A stretch of 64,000 nucleotides of DNA from Lonepinella koalarum (GCF_004565475.1 NZ_SRHX01000002.1:62001-126000), one strand, 5' to 3'. Positions 9,650 through 19,772 are shown, counted from the first letter of the stretch. Numbers and translations are program-made. Notes: a model not told the origin generated them from the letters alone.

Positions 9650-11563
9650 ATGAAAAAAGAAACCTTTTTAAGCATAGTGGTATTAGCAGTGACACCAACG
9701 GCTTTTGCCACCGATCTTGCCGATCCTGATCAAATTCAACCGTTAAAATCCTTTTCCCCACCGAAACCTATCGCTCCCAATATTGCGCAAGGTTATATGA
9801 TTGAAAATCAATTTGATCGCACTGACCGTTTGTCGTATTTTTCCGTGGCGAATAAAGTCAATGAGGGCGTTGCACCGTTAAAATTAAGCTCAGGTGTTTA
9901 TGGCTCAAGTTTTTATAACTCCCTGTTTTCAGGTTTCCGTGAAGCCAATTATTATGCCTTGTTTAATGTGAATCACACCAAAGCCAATCGCTATAAAGAC
10001 GGGCAAGGTAACAAGGTGAATTTTGGTTATGAACGCTTTAATCAAGCGGCGGTGTTGGGCTGGTTGCCCAATGATCGCACGGAGTTTCGTTTAACCTTTA
10101 TTCATGATGATTTGGACGAGGATAAACAGCCTGAACATCAAATGGATCCTGTCAGTACCGAGCGTTATGTGGTGCGGTTAAATGGGCGTTTGGGGCAGGA
10201 AGATTTGAGCAATACGCTCAGTACTGAATTGACCTATCGCCATGTGAAACGCCATGCGGATAACTATACTTTACGCTCTGTGGCGGGCAATAATGTGTAT
10301 GTGTTGCTGCATCGTGAAATCTTTGATGCAGCCGTGAAATATGATGTGGATTGGCGCAATTTCCACAATCAAATTGGCGTAAGTTATCAGCATGATGACC
10401 AAGATGGCGACCGCTATTTGCACACCGCTGCACGGGATATTTTAAACGGTTATCGTTTTGGTAATGTGCATATTGATCGCTATCGGGTATTTGATAATCT
10501 GCATTATACCTTTAATGATCAGCATAAACTGGGCTTAGGTTTGACCTATGAATATAACAGTGCGGATGTGCGGAAATTCAATAGCAATTTGCCAAATCCA
10601 ATGATGCCTGGTACGCAATTTGCTAATATTCAAACCTTGTGGAAAACCTATTTCGGGCGAAATTCAACGGACGGCAAAATCAAACAAAATGCCTTGTCTG
10701 CCGAGTTGAAATATGAATTTACTCCAACTGAATTGCAACACTATGCGTTAAGCCTCGGACATTTAGAACGGGTGGGCGACAATATGGAGCGGTTTAATTC
10801 CTTGGCATCTATTGTGGTTCGTCCGAACGGCACAACCATGAATCAACAACCTGCCAGTGCCATTGTGGATAATCCTTGGCTGAAACCTGAAGAGCATAAT
10901 CGAATTAAATTTGATTTTGATTTGAAAAATGAATTTTACAAAGGTTATTTAAATTCTATTTTGGATAACGGCTGGAATGTTGGCGGTTCTTTGGTGTATG
11001 ACGATGTGAAAAACTTGATTATTTTTGACCGCACTCGGGGACAATCAGGCACCGTTGATCGTAGCGGTGGCATTATCACTCGCAATGTGGATGCCAAGTT
11101 AATCGTGGCAAATTTATACGCTAACTACAATTTCTTGCAAAATTGGGCAGTGGGGGCAAAAGCCTTTTATAACTACGGCAAAAACGACACCGATAATCGC
11201 CCGTTGTATCAAATTCGTCCCTTTGAGTTGAACGCCAATTTAGATTACCGCAACTATTTCCAATACGGCAGTTACAACCTTGGTGCGGCGGTGCGTTATG
11301 TGGCGAAACAAAACAAAGGCGATTTTGACCGCACTTCTGGCTTAGGCATTGACAACCGTGAAGCGGCGAAACAATTTACCGTGGTGGATCTCTACGCAGG
11401 CTTAAATTTTCAGGATAAATATGCCGTGCGTTTGGGCGTGAACAATCTGTTTAACCGCCAATATGCCGAATTTATTAGCGGCGATCATGTGTTGGCACTC
11501 ACCCCAAATGTGGTGAACGCCCCAGGTCGCACATTCTGGTTAAGCCTACATGCTTCATTCTAA
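9650..11563 (+). CDS. TonB-dependent-receptor-type barrel (OprC/NosA-like) with no visible plug domain
   Basis: 637 residues with a signal peptide ending near residue 20 (TAFA-TD). About 60 residues later the barrel starts: KANRYKDGQGN, then GWLPNDRTE, then HQMDP (His163-x-Met165), recalling the copper receptor OprC/NosA. The C-terminus (VNNLFNRQYAEF ... PGRTFWLSLHASF) is a typical receptor end with terminal Phe. The roughly 130-residue N-terminal plug, which in OprC carries a CxxxM copper motif, is not found, nor is a clear TonB box. It may be a large open channel, a TonB-independent derivative, or depend on another protein. A Fur box precedes it, and it leads an ABC importer cassette. Substrate unknown: copper, iron chelate or another small ligand. 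Confidence 0.7.
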   Translation: MKKETFLSIVVLAVTPTAFATDLADPDQIQPLKSFSPPKPIAPNIAQGYMIENQFDRTDRLSYFSVANKVNEGVAPLKLSSGVYGSSFYNSLFSGFREANYYALFNVNHTKANRYKDGQGNKVNFGYERFNQAAVLGWLPNDRTEFRLTFIHDDLDEDKQPEHQMDPVSTERYVVRLNGRLGQEDLSNTLSTELTYRHVKRHADNYTLRSVAGNNVYVLLHREIFDAAVKYDVDWRNFHNQIGVSYQHDDQDGDRYLHTAARDILNGYRFGNVHIDRYRVFDNLHYTFNDQHKLGLGLTYEYNSADVRKFNSNLPNPMMPGTQFANIQTLWKTYFGRNSTDGKIKQNALSAELKYEFTPTELQHYALSLGHLERVGDNMERFNSLASIVVRPNGTTMNQQPASAIVDNPWLKPEEHNRIKFDFDLKNEFYKGYLNSILDNGWNVGGSLVYDDVKNLIIFDRTRGQSGTVDRSGGIITRNVDAKLIVANLYANYNFLQNWAVGAKAFYNYGKNDTDNRPLYQIRPFELNANLDYRNYFQYGSYNLGAAVRYVAKQNKGDFDRTSGLGIDNREAAKQFTVVDLYAGLNFQDKYAVRLGVNNLFNRQYAEFISGDHVLALTPNVVNAPGRTFWLSLHASF

Positions 11564-11579
11564 GATTGGGAGAAAAAAG

Positions 11580-12560
11580 ATGAATACTGAAATACAACGC
11601 CGAACATTTTTAAAATTAAGTTCCGCCCTATTATTATCCAGTGCCGCACCCCGTTTGTTTGCGGCAAGCAAAACTGCCTTTACTATTTATGGCGCGCCTG
11701 CCTTGCCAAGCCTAACCATTGCGGTCGCTACGCTACAAGGACAATTAGCCAAACAAGCGGACACCAGCCTTAAAATCTGGAAAAATCCCGATCAACTTAG
11801 AGCAGGGGTTGCCAGCGGTGAATTTAAAGTGATGATGAGTCCAAGCAATGTGGGGGTGAATCTGCAAAACCAAGGGCAAAATGTGGGAATGATTAATATT
11901 TTGACTAACGGTATTGTACAATTATTAGGCAAAAATGACATCAGCTCCCCTGAGCAATTGGTGGGGAAAAAAGTCATTATGCCTTTTAAAAATGATATGC
12001 CTGACATTACCTTTAGAGCCTTGTTAAAACAACGGGGTATTGATGAAAGTAAGGTGGATATTACCTATACGGCAACACCAGCGGAAGCGGTAAGCCTATT
12101 TTTAACTCAACCTTTTGACATTGCCTATTTGCCTGAACCGCTCGCCAGTGCTTGTATTTTGAAAGGTAAAAAAATGGGCGTAGAAGTGGTGCGAACCTTT
12201 GATTTCTTGCAAAGTTGGGCGGAAAGTTTTAACACCCAACCGATTATTCCCCAAGCAGGGATTATCGCCAATCGTGATTTTTATCAAGCCCATGTGGCAG
12301 ACTTTGAGCTGTTACATCAGGATTTGCAAAGTGCTTTAACTTGGGTGAAAAACAATCCGCAAAGTGCGGCGGAAATTGGCACAAATTATTTCCCAGCACC
12401 AGCTCCTGCCATTGCAAACGCCATTCCGCACGCTAATTTAACCGTGCGAAAAGGTTCAGAAATCAAGGAAGAATTGCTGAAATTCTATGACATTGTGTTG
12501 CGTTACAACCCGAAACTATTAGGCGGAAAATTGCCAGCGGACGACTTTTTCCTATGTTAA
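11580..12560 (+). CDS. Tat-exported ABC transporter substrate-binding protein (SsuA/THI5-like)
   Basis: 326 residues from ATG 11580, which has GGGAG at good spacing; an in-frame ATG at 11550 overlaps the receptor and lacks support. The N-terminus QRRTFLKLSS is a twin-arginine motif followed by a hydrophobic stretch and an AxA-like cleavage site (RLFAAS), so it is likely exported folded. The body resembles the NitT/TauT (SsuA, THI5/NMT1) binding protein class. It follows the receptor by 16 bp and overlaps the permease by 7 bp. Ligand unknown. Tat export could mean cofactor or metal loading in the cytoplasm, which is inference. Confidence 0.75.
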   Translation: MNTEIQRRTFLKLSSALLLSSAAPRLFAASKTAFTIYGAPALPSLTIAVATLQGQLAKQADTSLKIWKNPDQLRAGVASGEFKVMMSPSNVGVNLQNQGQNVGMINILTNGIVQLLGKNDISSPEQLVGKKVIMPFKNDMPDITFRALLKQRGIDESKVDITYTATPAEAVSLFLTQPFDIAYLPEPLASACILKGKKMGVEVVRTFDFLQSWAESFNTQPIIPQAGIIANRDFYQAHVADFELLHQDLQSALTWVKNNPQSAAEIGTNYFPAPAPAIANAIPHANLTVRKGSEIKEELLKFYDIVLRYNPKLLGGKLPADDFFLC

Positions 12561-13351
12561 GCGTGGATAAAGTTCGCAAGCCACAAACGCCAATTTTCTA
12601 TGTCATTGATTATTTATGGGGTGGTTTTGCCACCCTTGGCGTGGTGGCAATGTTGCTCGCCATTTGGCAATGGGGCAGTAATAGCGTTGGCGAATTTCTG
12701 CTCCCTAGTCCGCTGGTGGTGTTTCAGCAAGCCATGGATTTATTGCGAAATTTTGGCGAAAATCAACTTGATCTTTCCCTGTGGCGTGCCTTGGTGGGCG
12801 TAAGCAGTGCTTTATTGCTTGGCATGATCGCAGGCTTTATCGCTGGCACATCAAAAACCCTGATGGCAATGCTTAAACCCTTAATGACCATGTTACTCGC
12901 CACACCACCAATTATTTGGGTAGTGATGGCGTTATTTTGGTTCGGTTTTGGCAACGCCAGCGTGCTGTTTACCATTATTATCATTGTCACGCCACTGACC
13001 TTTGCCAGCAGTTCCGTGGGGATTACCACGGTGAGCCAGCAAATGAAAGAAGTGTTTGATGCGCATCATCTCGGCTGGGCGAAAAAACTGCGTTATCTGT
13101 ATATTCCCCATTTAACAGCTTACATTATTGCCAGTATCAGTGTCGCCGTGGCATCGGGCATGCGAATTGTGGTCATGGCAGAATTATTGGGGGCGAGTGA
13201 CGGTGTGGGATCTCGCATTGCTGATGCTAGAGTAATGTTGGATACGCCCACGGTGATGGCGTATGTGTTGTTGGTGATTTTGTTGGTGGCGTTATTTGAA
13301 TATTTGATTATTAAGCCACTGGAAATTTTGTTTATGCCATGGAAAAGGTAA
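12554..13351 (+). CDS. ABC transporter permease, NitT/TauT (SsuC-like) family
   Basis: 265 residues with about six membrane helices. It has the cytoplasmic EAA-like loop around DAHHLGWAKKLRYLYIPHL that docks the ATPase. The family imports sulfonates, nitrate, cyanate, pyrimidine precursors and similar small ligands. It overlaps the binding-protein gene by 7 bp and precedes the ATPase by 16 bp, so the importer is encoded as a coupled unit. Which ligand it moves cannot be read from the sequence. Confidence 0.85.
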   Translation: MLSVDKVRKPQTPIFYVIDYLWGGFATLGVVAMLLAIWQWGSNSVGEFLLPSPLVVFQQAMDLLRNFGENQLDLSLWRALVGVSSALLLGMIAGFIAGTSKTLMAMLKPLMTMLLATPPIIWVVMALFWFGFGNASVLFTIIIIVTPLTFASSSVGITTVSQQMKEVFDAHHLGWAKKLRYLYIPHLTAYIIASISVAVASGMRIVVMAELLGASDGVGSRIADARVMLDTPTVMAYVLLVILLVALFEYLIIKPLEILFMPWKR

Positions 13352-13367
13352 GCAGGAAAAAGAGAAT

Positions 13368-14060
13368 ATGCTAACATTATCCCATTTGCATTTTGCCATT
13401 TTACAAGATGTAATTGTGCAAGATTTTAGCCTTGCATTACAACAGGGCGAAATCAAAACCCTGTTTGGGCCTAGCGGTTGTGGCAAAACCACCGTGTTAC
13501 GGTTAGTGAGCGGTTTAGACAAACCCAAATCCGGCAAAATTATTAATCAATTCAACAAAATCGGCTTTCTATTTCAGGAAAATAGACTATTAAATAATCT
13601 AACCGCGGTGAAAAATATTGAAATTTTTATGCCAACCCCTGATCGTCAAAAAATTTACGCCCTAGCGGAAGAAATCGGCTTAACCCCAGCGGATTTAAAT
13701 AAATATCCCACCGAACTCAGCGGCGGCATGGCAAAGCGTGTAGCATTTTTGCGTTTATTATTAAGCGATTGCGACTTAGCGTTATTAGATGAACCCTTTG
13801 TAGGTTTAGATCGGGATTTACGCCAGCGTTTAATCGCCTTGTTGCAACAACGCATTGAACAAAAAAATTTAGCTTGTTTATTAGTCACCCACGACCGCTT
13901 TGAAGCCGTGCGATTAAGCCACGAAATTTTATTATTATCAGAAAAAGGTATGCAAATTCAACAATCTATTATTCTCAACACGCCGCTTTCCTTGCGAGAT
14001 AATCAGTATGAAGAAAAAACCGTGAAACAGTATTTTCAAGGAAGAGTATATTATGACTAG
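13368..14060 (+). CDS. ABC transporter ATP-binding protein, SsuB-like
   Basis: 230 residues. Complete nucleotide-binding domain: Walker A GPSGCGKTT (about residue 35), Q-loop FLFQEN, signature LSGGMAKR, Walker B LALLDEPF and the switch His in LLVTHD. Energises the permease encoded just upstream. AGGA precedes the ATG; the 3' end overlaps the next gene by 8 bp, so all genes of the cassette are tightly packed. Confidence 0.88.
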   Translation: MLTLSHLHFAILQDVIVQDFSLALQQGEIKTLFGPSGCGKTTVLRLVSGLDKPKSGKIINQFNKIGFLFQENRLLNNLTAVKNIEIFMPTPDRQKIYALAEEIGLTPADLNKYPTELSGGMAKRVAFLRLLLSDCDLALLDEPFVGLDRDLRQRLIALLQQRIEQKNLACLLVTHDRFEAVRLSHEILLLSEKGMQIQQSIILNTPLSLRDNQYEEKTVKQYFQGRVYYD

Positions 14061-14535
14061 CCTGTTTTTCTTCGTTCATCTCGCCGTATTGGCGACCCTT
14101 TGGGAAAGCGTGAATTTTAGCCTTCGTTTAAGCACAATCGCCTTAAAAAACAGCCAACTTAAAAATCCACTTTTCATTCCCAATCTTATTTACCGCAATT
14201 TATTGCTGGTATTGCTATTTTTTTATGGCATAAGCTCCATCCTTTTGCCTGACAATGTCAGCGGTTTTCTTGCTGTCGGTATTGGTTGTTTGTTTATTGC
14301 CAATTTGAAAGAATTTCATCATCTTGAATTGCTCCGTTTCCCTTATCTTTCAATTTATTATCTTATTCAATTACTGGCAGGCGTGGGCTATCTTTATTTG
14401 GGGATTTGCCAAATTAGCCAGCAATCGGTGGCAGTGGCTCAATGGGTGATTTTGGGGTATTTGATTGGGTTGGTGGGGTTGTTTTTATTCTGGCGAATAG
14501 ACACAAAAAGAGTAAAATTTTCACTGACGAAATAA
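14053..14535 (+). CDS. Small integral membrane protein of the receptor/ABC cassette, unknown function
   Basis: 160 residues with four or five hydrophobic segments and a short basic C-terminus (RIDTKRVKFSLTK). I do not recognise the family. The start overlaps the ATPase gene by 8 bp, so it is almost surely part of the same transcript and function. It has no obvious catalytic or metal-binding motif apart from a KEFHHLELLRF segment with two adjacent His. It could be an accessory transporter subunit or a membrane reductase-like partner, but this is not supported by any motif. Confidence 0.6.
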   Translation: MTSLFFFVHLAVLATLWESVNFSLRLSTIALKNSQLKNPLFIPNLIYRNLLLVLLFFYGISSILLPDNVSGFLAVGIGCLFIANLKEFHHLELLRFPYLSIYYLIQLLAGVGYLYLGICQISQQSVAVAQWVILGYLIGLVGLFLFWRIDTKRVKFSLTK

Positions 14536-14596
14536 ATGAGTTGTGCTATGCTTGCCAGTCAAATCACCTTTATAGAGTAATGCAGAAAGTAGCCCA

Positions 14597-15745
14597 ATGA
14601 AAAAACACCCATCCTTTATTCAGATGTATTCCCAGCTGATTGCCATTCCAACGATCAGCAGTATTGAAAAAAACGCCGATCAATCTAACCGCACTTTAAT
14701 TGAGTTGTTGGCGAATTGGTTAAAGGATCTGGGTTTTAAAACGGAAATTCTACCTGTGGCGGGCAGTAATGACAAATATAATTTGTTGGCAACGATCGGC
14801 GAGGGCGAAGGCGGTTTATTATTGGCAGGGCATACGGACACCGTGCCATTTGACGAGGGACGTTGGACATTTGATCCCTTCAAATTAACAGAACAAGACG
14901 GCAAATTTTACGGCTTAGGCACGGCGGATATGAAAGGCTTTTTTGCCTTTGTTCTGGATGCGATTCAGCAGATTGATTTAACCAAATTAACCAAACCTTT
15001 ACGCATTCTCGCCACGGCAGACGAAGAAACCACCATGCTTGGTACTCGCACCTTTATTCAGCATACCCATATTCGTCCTAATTGTGCCATTATTGGTGAG
15101 CCAACATCGTTACGCCCCGTGCGAGCCCACAAAGGGCATATTGGCAAGGGCTTACAAATTATTGGCAAATCAGGGCATTCTAGCGATCCTGAAAAAGGCG
15201 TGAATGCCATTGAAATTATGCACCAAGCCACGGGTTATTTAATGCAAATGCGTAATGAACTGAAAGAAAAATATCATCACGCGGATTTTGCCATTCCTTA
15301 TCCTACAATGAATTTCGGCTCAATTCACGGTGGTGATGCGGTCAATCGGATTTGTGCTTGCTGTGAATTGCAATTTGATATACGCCCGTTGCCGGCTATG
15401 CAATTAGACGATTTAGAAACCATGTTACGAGAAAAGTTAGCACCGTTATTTGAACAATACGGTGACCGTTTAACCTTACGTCATTTACATGAGCCGATTC
15501 CGGGCTATGAATGTGAACATTCTGCTCAAGTGATACAGGTGGTGGAAAAATTGTTAGGGGAAAAGTGTGAAGTGGTGAATTATTGTACCGAAGCTCCCTT
15601 TATTCAACAGCTTTGCCCGACGTTAGTGCTCGGTCCGGGTTGCATTGAACAAGCACATCAGCCAGATGAATTTTTAGCAACAGAATTTATTCGACCGACT
15701 CGAGAATTGTTAACCAAGCTGATTGATTATTTCTGTCAAAAATGA
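14597..15745 (+). CDS. argE: Acetylornithine deacetylase
   Basis: 382 residues, M20 metallopeptidase family. Hydrolyses N-acetylornithine to ornithine in arginine synthesis. Metal ligands and catalytic residues are seen in [16 protein letters not shown] and TADEETTM, and the C-terminal [14 protein letters not shown] is typical of ArgE/DapE. It carries an uptake signal near its 5' end. Separate from argCBH by the receptor cassette. No clear ARG box is seen in the 61 bp upstream. Confidence 0.95.
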   Translation: MKKHPSFIQMYSQLIAIPTISSIEKNADQSNRTLIELLANWLKDLGFKTEILPVAGSNDKYNLLATIGEGEGGLLLAGHTDTVPFDEGRWTFDPFKLTEQDGKFYGLGTADMKGFFAFVLDAIQQIDLTKLTKPLRILATADEETTMLGTRTFIQHTHIRPNCAIIGEPTSLRPVRAHKGHIGKGLQIIGKSGHSSDPEKGVNAIEIMHQATGYLMQMRNELKEKYHHADFAIPYPTMNFGSIHGGDAVNRICACCELQFDIRPLPAMQLDDLETMLREKLAPLFEQYGDRLTLRHLHEPIPGYECEHSAQVIQVVEKLLGEKCEVVNYCTEAPFIQQLCPTLVLGPGCIEQAHQPDEFLATEFIRPTRELLTKLIDYFCQK

Positions 15746-15924
15746 TAAATTAGAAATCGTTTAACAAATTTAGTATAAAATTGAATATAATTTAAATATA
15801 AAAATTATTTATTAAATTTATCACTAAATATTGTTGTTATATTTAAATTAATTCGTTATGTTCTCTATGCAAGCAGATTGCAAGAATTTACTCACTATAA
15901 ATTATACTTGGAAGGAAGTTTCTT

Positions 15925-17343
15925 ATGTCAAAAACTCAAGCTATTGCTAATGTATTTAAACTCATTGAAGAAAACGACATCAAATTCGTTTTACTTCGTT
16001 TCACCAACATTAAAGGCAAAGAACACGGTGTGTCATTGCCAGTCAGTGCAGTGGATGAAGATTTTTTCGAAGAAGGAAAAATGTTTGACGGTTCTTCGGT
16101 AGAAGGCTGGCGAGCGATTAACAAAGCGGATATGTTGTTAATGCCAATTGCGGAAAGTGCAGTGGTGGATCCATTTGCGCAAATTCCAACCCTATCTATT
16201 CGTTGTAGCATTTACGATCCAAACACCATGCAAACCTACGACCGTGATCCACGTTCTATTGCCATGCGTGCAGAACAATATATGCGTTCAACAGGCGTAG
16301 CGGACAATGTTATGTTCGGTCCAGAACCTGAATTCTTCTTATTTGATGATGTTCGTTTCTCTACCCAACCACACAAAGTATCTTATCAACTTGATGATAT
16401 TGAAGCAGCGTGGAATACTGATCGCAAATATGAAGACGGCAACAACGCTTATCGCCCATTGAAAAAAGGTGGCTATTGTATCGTTGCCCCGATTGATACT
16501 GGACACGATATTCGTTCTGAGATGTGTTTATTATTAGAAGAAATGGGCTTAGTAGTGGAAGCACATCACCATGAAGTAGCTACTGCAAGCCAAAATGAAA
16601 TTGCGACTAAATTTAATAGTTTAGTATTAAAAGCAGACGAAACCCAAATCTACAAATACATCGTGCAAAACGTGGCGTTAGAACATGGCAAAACCGCGTG
16701 CTTTATGCCAAAACCATTTGCAGGCGACAACGGTTCAGGTATGCATTGTAATATGTCATTAAGCAAAGATGGAAAAAACGTGTTCCAAGGCGATAAATAC
16801 GCAGGACTTTCTGAAACTGCCCTTTACTACATCGGTGGTATCATTAAACACGCTAAAGCCTTAAATGCGTTTACTAACCCAACTACGAACTCATATAAAC
16901 GTTTGGTACCGGGTTTTGAAGCACCAGTGTTATTAGCTTATTCTGCAAGTAACCGCTCTGCGTCTATTCGTATTCCAGCGGTTACTAGCCCAAAAGCCAC
17001 ACGTATAGAAGCTCGTTTCCCTGATCCAATGGCGAACCCGTATTTGTGTTTCTCTGCGTTATTAATGGCAGGTCTGGACGGGATTATCAATAAAATCCAC
17101 CCGGGTGATGCTATGGATAAAAACCTTTACGATTTACCGCCAGAAGAGCTAAAAGAAATTCCAGCGGTATCAAGTTCCTTAGGCGAAGCCTTGGATAATT
17201 TGGAAAAAGACTATGAGTTTTTAACCAAAGGTGGTGTATTTACCAAAGACTTTATCGATACCTTTATCGGTTTGAAACGTAAGGAAGTAGAGCGTTTGAA
17301 TATGACACCACATCCAGTGGAATTTGAAATGTATTATGCGTAA
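15925..17343 (+). CDS. glnA: Glutamine synthetase, type I
   Basis: 472 residues. Makes glutamine from glutamate, ammonia and ATP as a cytosolic dodecamer. The EPEFFLFDD metal motif, the [10 protein letters not shown] substrate loop and [14 protein letters not shown] region are intact. [11 protein letters not shown] contains the Tyr that is adenylylated by GlnE in enteric enzymes, so this is the GSI-beta form under covalent control. GGAAGGAAG precedes the ATG. The 180-bp AT-rich upstream gap has no gene. Part of a nitrogen block with gltBD, asnB and gdhA. Confidence 0.98.
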   Translation: MSKTQAIANVFKLIEENDIKFVLLRFTNIKGKEHGVSLPVSAVDEDFFEEGKMFDGSSVEGWRAINKADMLLMPIAESAVVDPFAQIPTLSIRCSIYDPNTMQTYDRDPRSIAMRAEQYMRSTGVADNVMFGPEPEFFLFDDVRFSTQPHKVSYQLDDIEAAWNTDRKYEDGNNAYRPLKKGGYCIVAPIDTGHDIRSEMCLLLEEMGLVVEAHHHEVATASQNEIATKFNSLVLKADETQIYKYIVQNVALEHGKTACFMPKPFAGDNGSGMHCNMSLSKDGKNVFQGDKYAGLSETALYYIGGIIKHAKALNAFTNPTTNSYKRLVPGFEAPVLLAYSASNRSASIRIPAVTSPKATRIEARFPDPMANPYLCFSALLMAGLDGIINKIHPGDAMDKNLYDLPPEELKEIPAVSSSLGEALDNLEKDYEFLTKGGVFTKDFIDTFIGLKRKEVERLNMTPHPVEFEMYYA

Positions 17344-17393
17344 TACGTAATTAGTCAAATTTTGTAGAGTGCGGATCGATCTGTCCTCCCGAG

Positions 17394-17428
17394 AAAAACA
17401 GGGTTAGGGATAATCCTGTTTTTTATTT
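17394..17428 (+). terminator. Terminator of glnA
   Basis: A 13-bp stem (AAAAACAGGGTTA against TAATCCTGTTTTT, one G-T pair) with a GGGA tetraloop at 17407-17410, ending in a T run. Confidence 0.85.
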
Positions 17429-17468
17429 TATAATAGGGATTTTCTAAATCATCTAATAAGGAAAAATT

Positions 17469-18206
17469 ATGCAACATTCATCCGCATTAACCACAGCACT
17501 TCATCATCGTTCAATCCGGAAATTTAAGGATCAAGCTATTCCAGATGAATTGTTTAATCAATTAATTGAAGCCGGTAAAATGGCGAGTACATCAAGTTTT
17601 TTGCAATCAGTGAGTATTATTCGAGTCACTGATTTACATAAACGTCAGCAAATTCGAGAGATTTGTGGATCTGCTGGGGGAAAAGGACAAATGTATGTGC
17701 AAGAAAGTCCTGAATTTTTAGTGTTTTGTGTGGATACGCACCGTCATCAACAGCTTGTGCCAGAAGCTCAAACAGATTGGACTGAAATATTGTTAATCGG
17801 CGCCGTAGATGTGGGGATTATGGCGCAAAATATTTTATTGAGTGCCGAAAGTGAAGGATTAGGCGGTGTATATATTGGTAGTTTGCGCAATGATATTGCT
17901 CAAGTGACAGATATTTTGGCATTGCCGACAGGCGTGATTCCGTTGGTGGGATTATGCTTAGGTTATCCGGATCAGGAACCATTACAGCGCCCCCGTTTAC
18001 CAACCTCACTTATATTGTCAGAAAACGCTTATCAAGTAGCAACGCAAACAGATTTAGCTATCTATAATGAGCAAGTCAAAGCCTATTATCTAGAACGTAA
18101 TGGCAAGGTATTTAATTGGACAGAACAAGTACGAAATACGTTAGCTAAGCCGGTTCGTCCAGATATTTTGGCATTCTTACATAAGCAAGGGTTTGCCAAA
18201 AGATAA
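17469..18206 (+). CDS. nfsA: Oxygen-insensitive NADPH nitroreductase NfsA
   Basis: 245 residues, FMN-dependent nitroreductase family. The N-terminal HHRSIRKFKDQAIPDEL and the AGKMASTSSFLQ FMN-binding segments are characteristic, and GLGGVYIGSLRND matches the NfsA/Frp subgroup. It carries out two-electron reduction of nitroaromatics and quinones. A single-gene unit between the glnA terminator and a bidirectional terminator; AAGGAAA precedes the start. Confidence 0.9.
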   Translation: MQHSSALTTALHHRSIRKFKDQAIPDELFNQLIEAGKMASTSSFLQSVSIIRVTDLHKRQQIREICGSAGGKGQMYVQESPEFLVFCVDTHRHQQLVPEAQTDWTEILLIGAVDVGIMAQNILLSAESEGLGGVYIGSLRNDIAQVTDILALPTGVIPLVGLCLGYPDQEPLQRPRLPTSLILSENAYQVATQTDLAIYNEQVKAYYLERNGKVFNWTEQVRNTLAKPVRPDILAFLHKQGFAKR

Positions 18207-18210
18207 AAAG

Positions 18211-18242
18211 TAAAAGTGTGGTGAAAAATCACCACACTTTTA
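18211..18242. terminator. Bidirectional terminator between nfsA and gltD
   Basis: TAAAAGTGTGGTGA (18211-18224) and its exact complement (18229-18242) form a 14-bp stem with an AAAA loop. A or T runs lie on both sides, so it can stop nfsA and the convergent gltBD transcript. The arm is a one-base variant of the uptake signal. Confidence 0.85.
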
Positions 18243-18248
18243 ATATCA

Positions 18249-19673
18249 TTAAATATCCAAATATTCTAGAATACTTTCTGCTGCATCACGTCCTTCGGCA
18301 ATCGCTGTCACCACTAAATCAGATCCTCGGGTAATATCACCGCCGGCAAAGATTTTTGGATTGGCGGTTTGCTGTTTTAATTCGCCGTTGGATTTAATCC
18401 GACCACGATTATCCACTTCCACGCCGACTGCGGCTAACCAAGGCATTGCATGTGGAGCGAAACCGAATGCCACAATCACCGCATCACAAGAGATGATTTC
18501 TTCGCTGTTCGGAATAATTTCCGCACGTTGGCGACCGTTACTATCTGCGGCACCAAGCTTGGTTCTGACAATTTTAATCCCTGTCACTTTGCCTGATGCG
18601 TCTGTTTCAATAGCAACAGGATCGGCTTCAATTTCTACCGGTTGAGCGTTAAATTCGAAATCGACACCCTCTTCTTTAGCGTTATGATATTCTTTTTTCG
18701 AACCTGGCATATTGGCAGCATCACGGCGATACACACAGGTGACTTCTGATGCACCTTGACGAACGGATGTCCGCACGCAGTCCATAGCCGTATCACCACC
18801 ACCCAGAACCACCACACGTTTACCCTGCATATTAACAAAATCAGGCGCATCAAAGCCGAGTAAATGTTGCGTATTGCCGATGAGAAATGGTAGGGCGGAA
18901 TAAACGCCAGTGGCATTTTCATTGGGAATATCTGCTTTCATGCCTTGATAGGTGCCAACACCCAAGAATACCGTATCATATTGAGCTACTAAGTCATCCA
19001 ATTTGATGTCTTTGCCAATTTCTACCCCTAAGTGGAATTTTACGCCTAATTCGGTGAACAACTCACGGCGGCGTGTCATTACGCTTTTTTCCAGTTTAAA
19101 TGCTGGAATACCAAAAGTGAGCAAACCACCGATTTCTGGTTGGCGTTCGTAAATACTGACTTCTACACCATTACGAAGTAATACATCGGCACAACCTAAG
19201 CCAGCAGGTCCAGCACCGATAATCGCCACTTTTTTACCTGTTGGAACGGCATTAATGGTCGGTTTCCAGCCCATTTCAAAGGCCTTTTCAGTGATATATT
19301 TTTCCACATTACCAATGGTGACGGCACCAAATCCGTCATTTAAGGTACATGAACCCTCGCATAAGCGATCTTGTGGACAAACACGACCACAGACTTCTGG
19401 TAAGCTGTTGGTGGAATGGGCTAATTCTGCCGCTTCAATAATGCGTCCCTCATGGGCTAAACGTAGCCAGTTCGGGATATTATTATGTAATGGACATTTG
19501 TTTTGACAATAAGGATTGCCGCACTCCAAACAGCGATCCGCTTGAGATTGTGCTTGTGTATCGCTAAATACATTGTAAATTTCCACAAACTCGGTTTTTC
19601 TTACGTTAAGTGGAATTTTCGGGGGATCCACACGTTGCAAGTCGATAAATTGATAGACGTTTCCACGACCCAT
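18249..19673 (-). CDS. gltD: Glutamate synthase small (beta) subunit
   Basis: 474 residues. Feeds NADPH electrons to GltB. The N-terminal CLECGNPYCQNKCPLHNNIP holds iron-sulfur cluster cysteines. GAGPAGLGCADVL is the FAD site and VLGGGDTAMDCVR the NADPH site. It follows gltB by about 100 bp, in which there is an uptake-signal stem, and ends at a bidirectional terminator. Gene order gltB-gltD is as in enteric bacteria. Confidence 0.97.
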   Translation of the reverse strand: MGRGNVYQFIDLQRVDPPKIPLNVRKTEFVEIYNVFSDTQAQSQADRCLECGNPYCQNKCPLHNNIPNWLRLAHEGRIIEAAELAHSTNSLPEVCGRVCPQDRLCEGSCTLNDGFGAVTIGNVEKYITEKAFEMGWKPTINAVPTGKKVAIIGAGPAGLGCADVLLRNGVEVSIYERQPEIGGLLTFGIPAFKLEKSVMTRRRELFTELGVKFHLGVEIGKDIKLDDLVAQYDTVFLGVGTYQGMKADIPNENATGVYSALPFLIGNTQHLLGFDAPDFVNMQGKRVVVLGGGDTAMDCVRTSVRQGASEVTCVYRRDAANMPGSKKEYHNAKEEGVDFEFNAQPVEIEADPVAIETDASGKVTGIKIVRTKLGAADSNGRQRAEIIPNSEEIISCDAVIVAFGFAPHAMPWLAAVGVEVDNRGRIKSNGELKQQTANPKIFAGGDITRGSDLVVTAIAEGRDAAESILEYLDI

Positions 19674-19712
19674 AGTTTATTCCTTCAAATCTTTAAAAAC
19701 TTTTTCTTTTTC

Positions 19713-19744
19713 CACCGCACTTATTACTAAAAGAAAGCGCGGTG
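19713..19744 (-). other. Uptake-signal stem-loop between gltB and gltD
   Basis: CACCGCACTT (19713-19722) and AAGCGCGGTG (19735-19744) form a 10-bp stem with one A-C mismatch. There is no T run on the transcribed (minus) strand, so it is more likely an RNA-stabilising or attenuating stem than a full terminator. Confidence 0.45.
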
Positions 19745-19772
19745 AAAATCCCACAATTTTATTAAATTTTTA

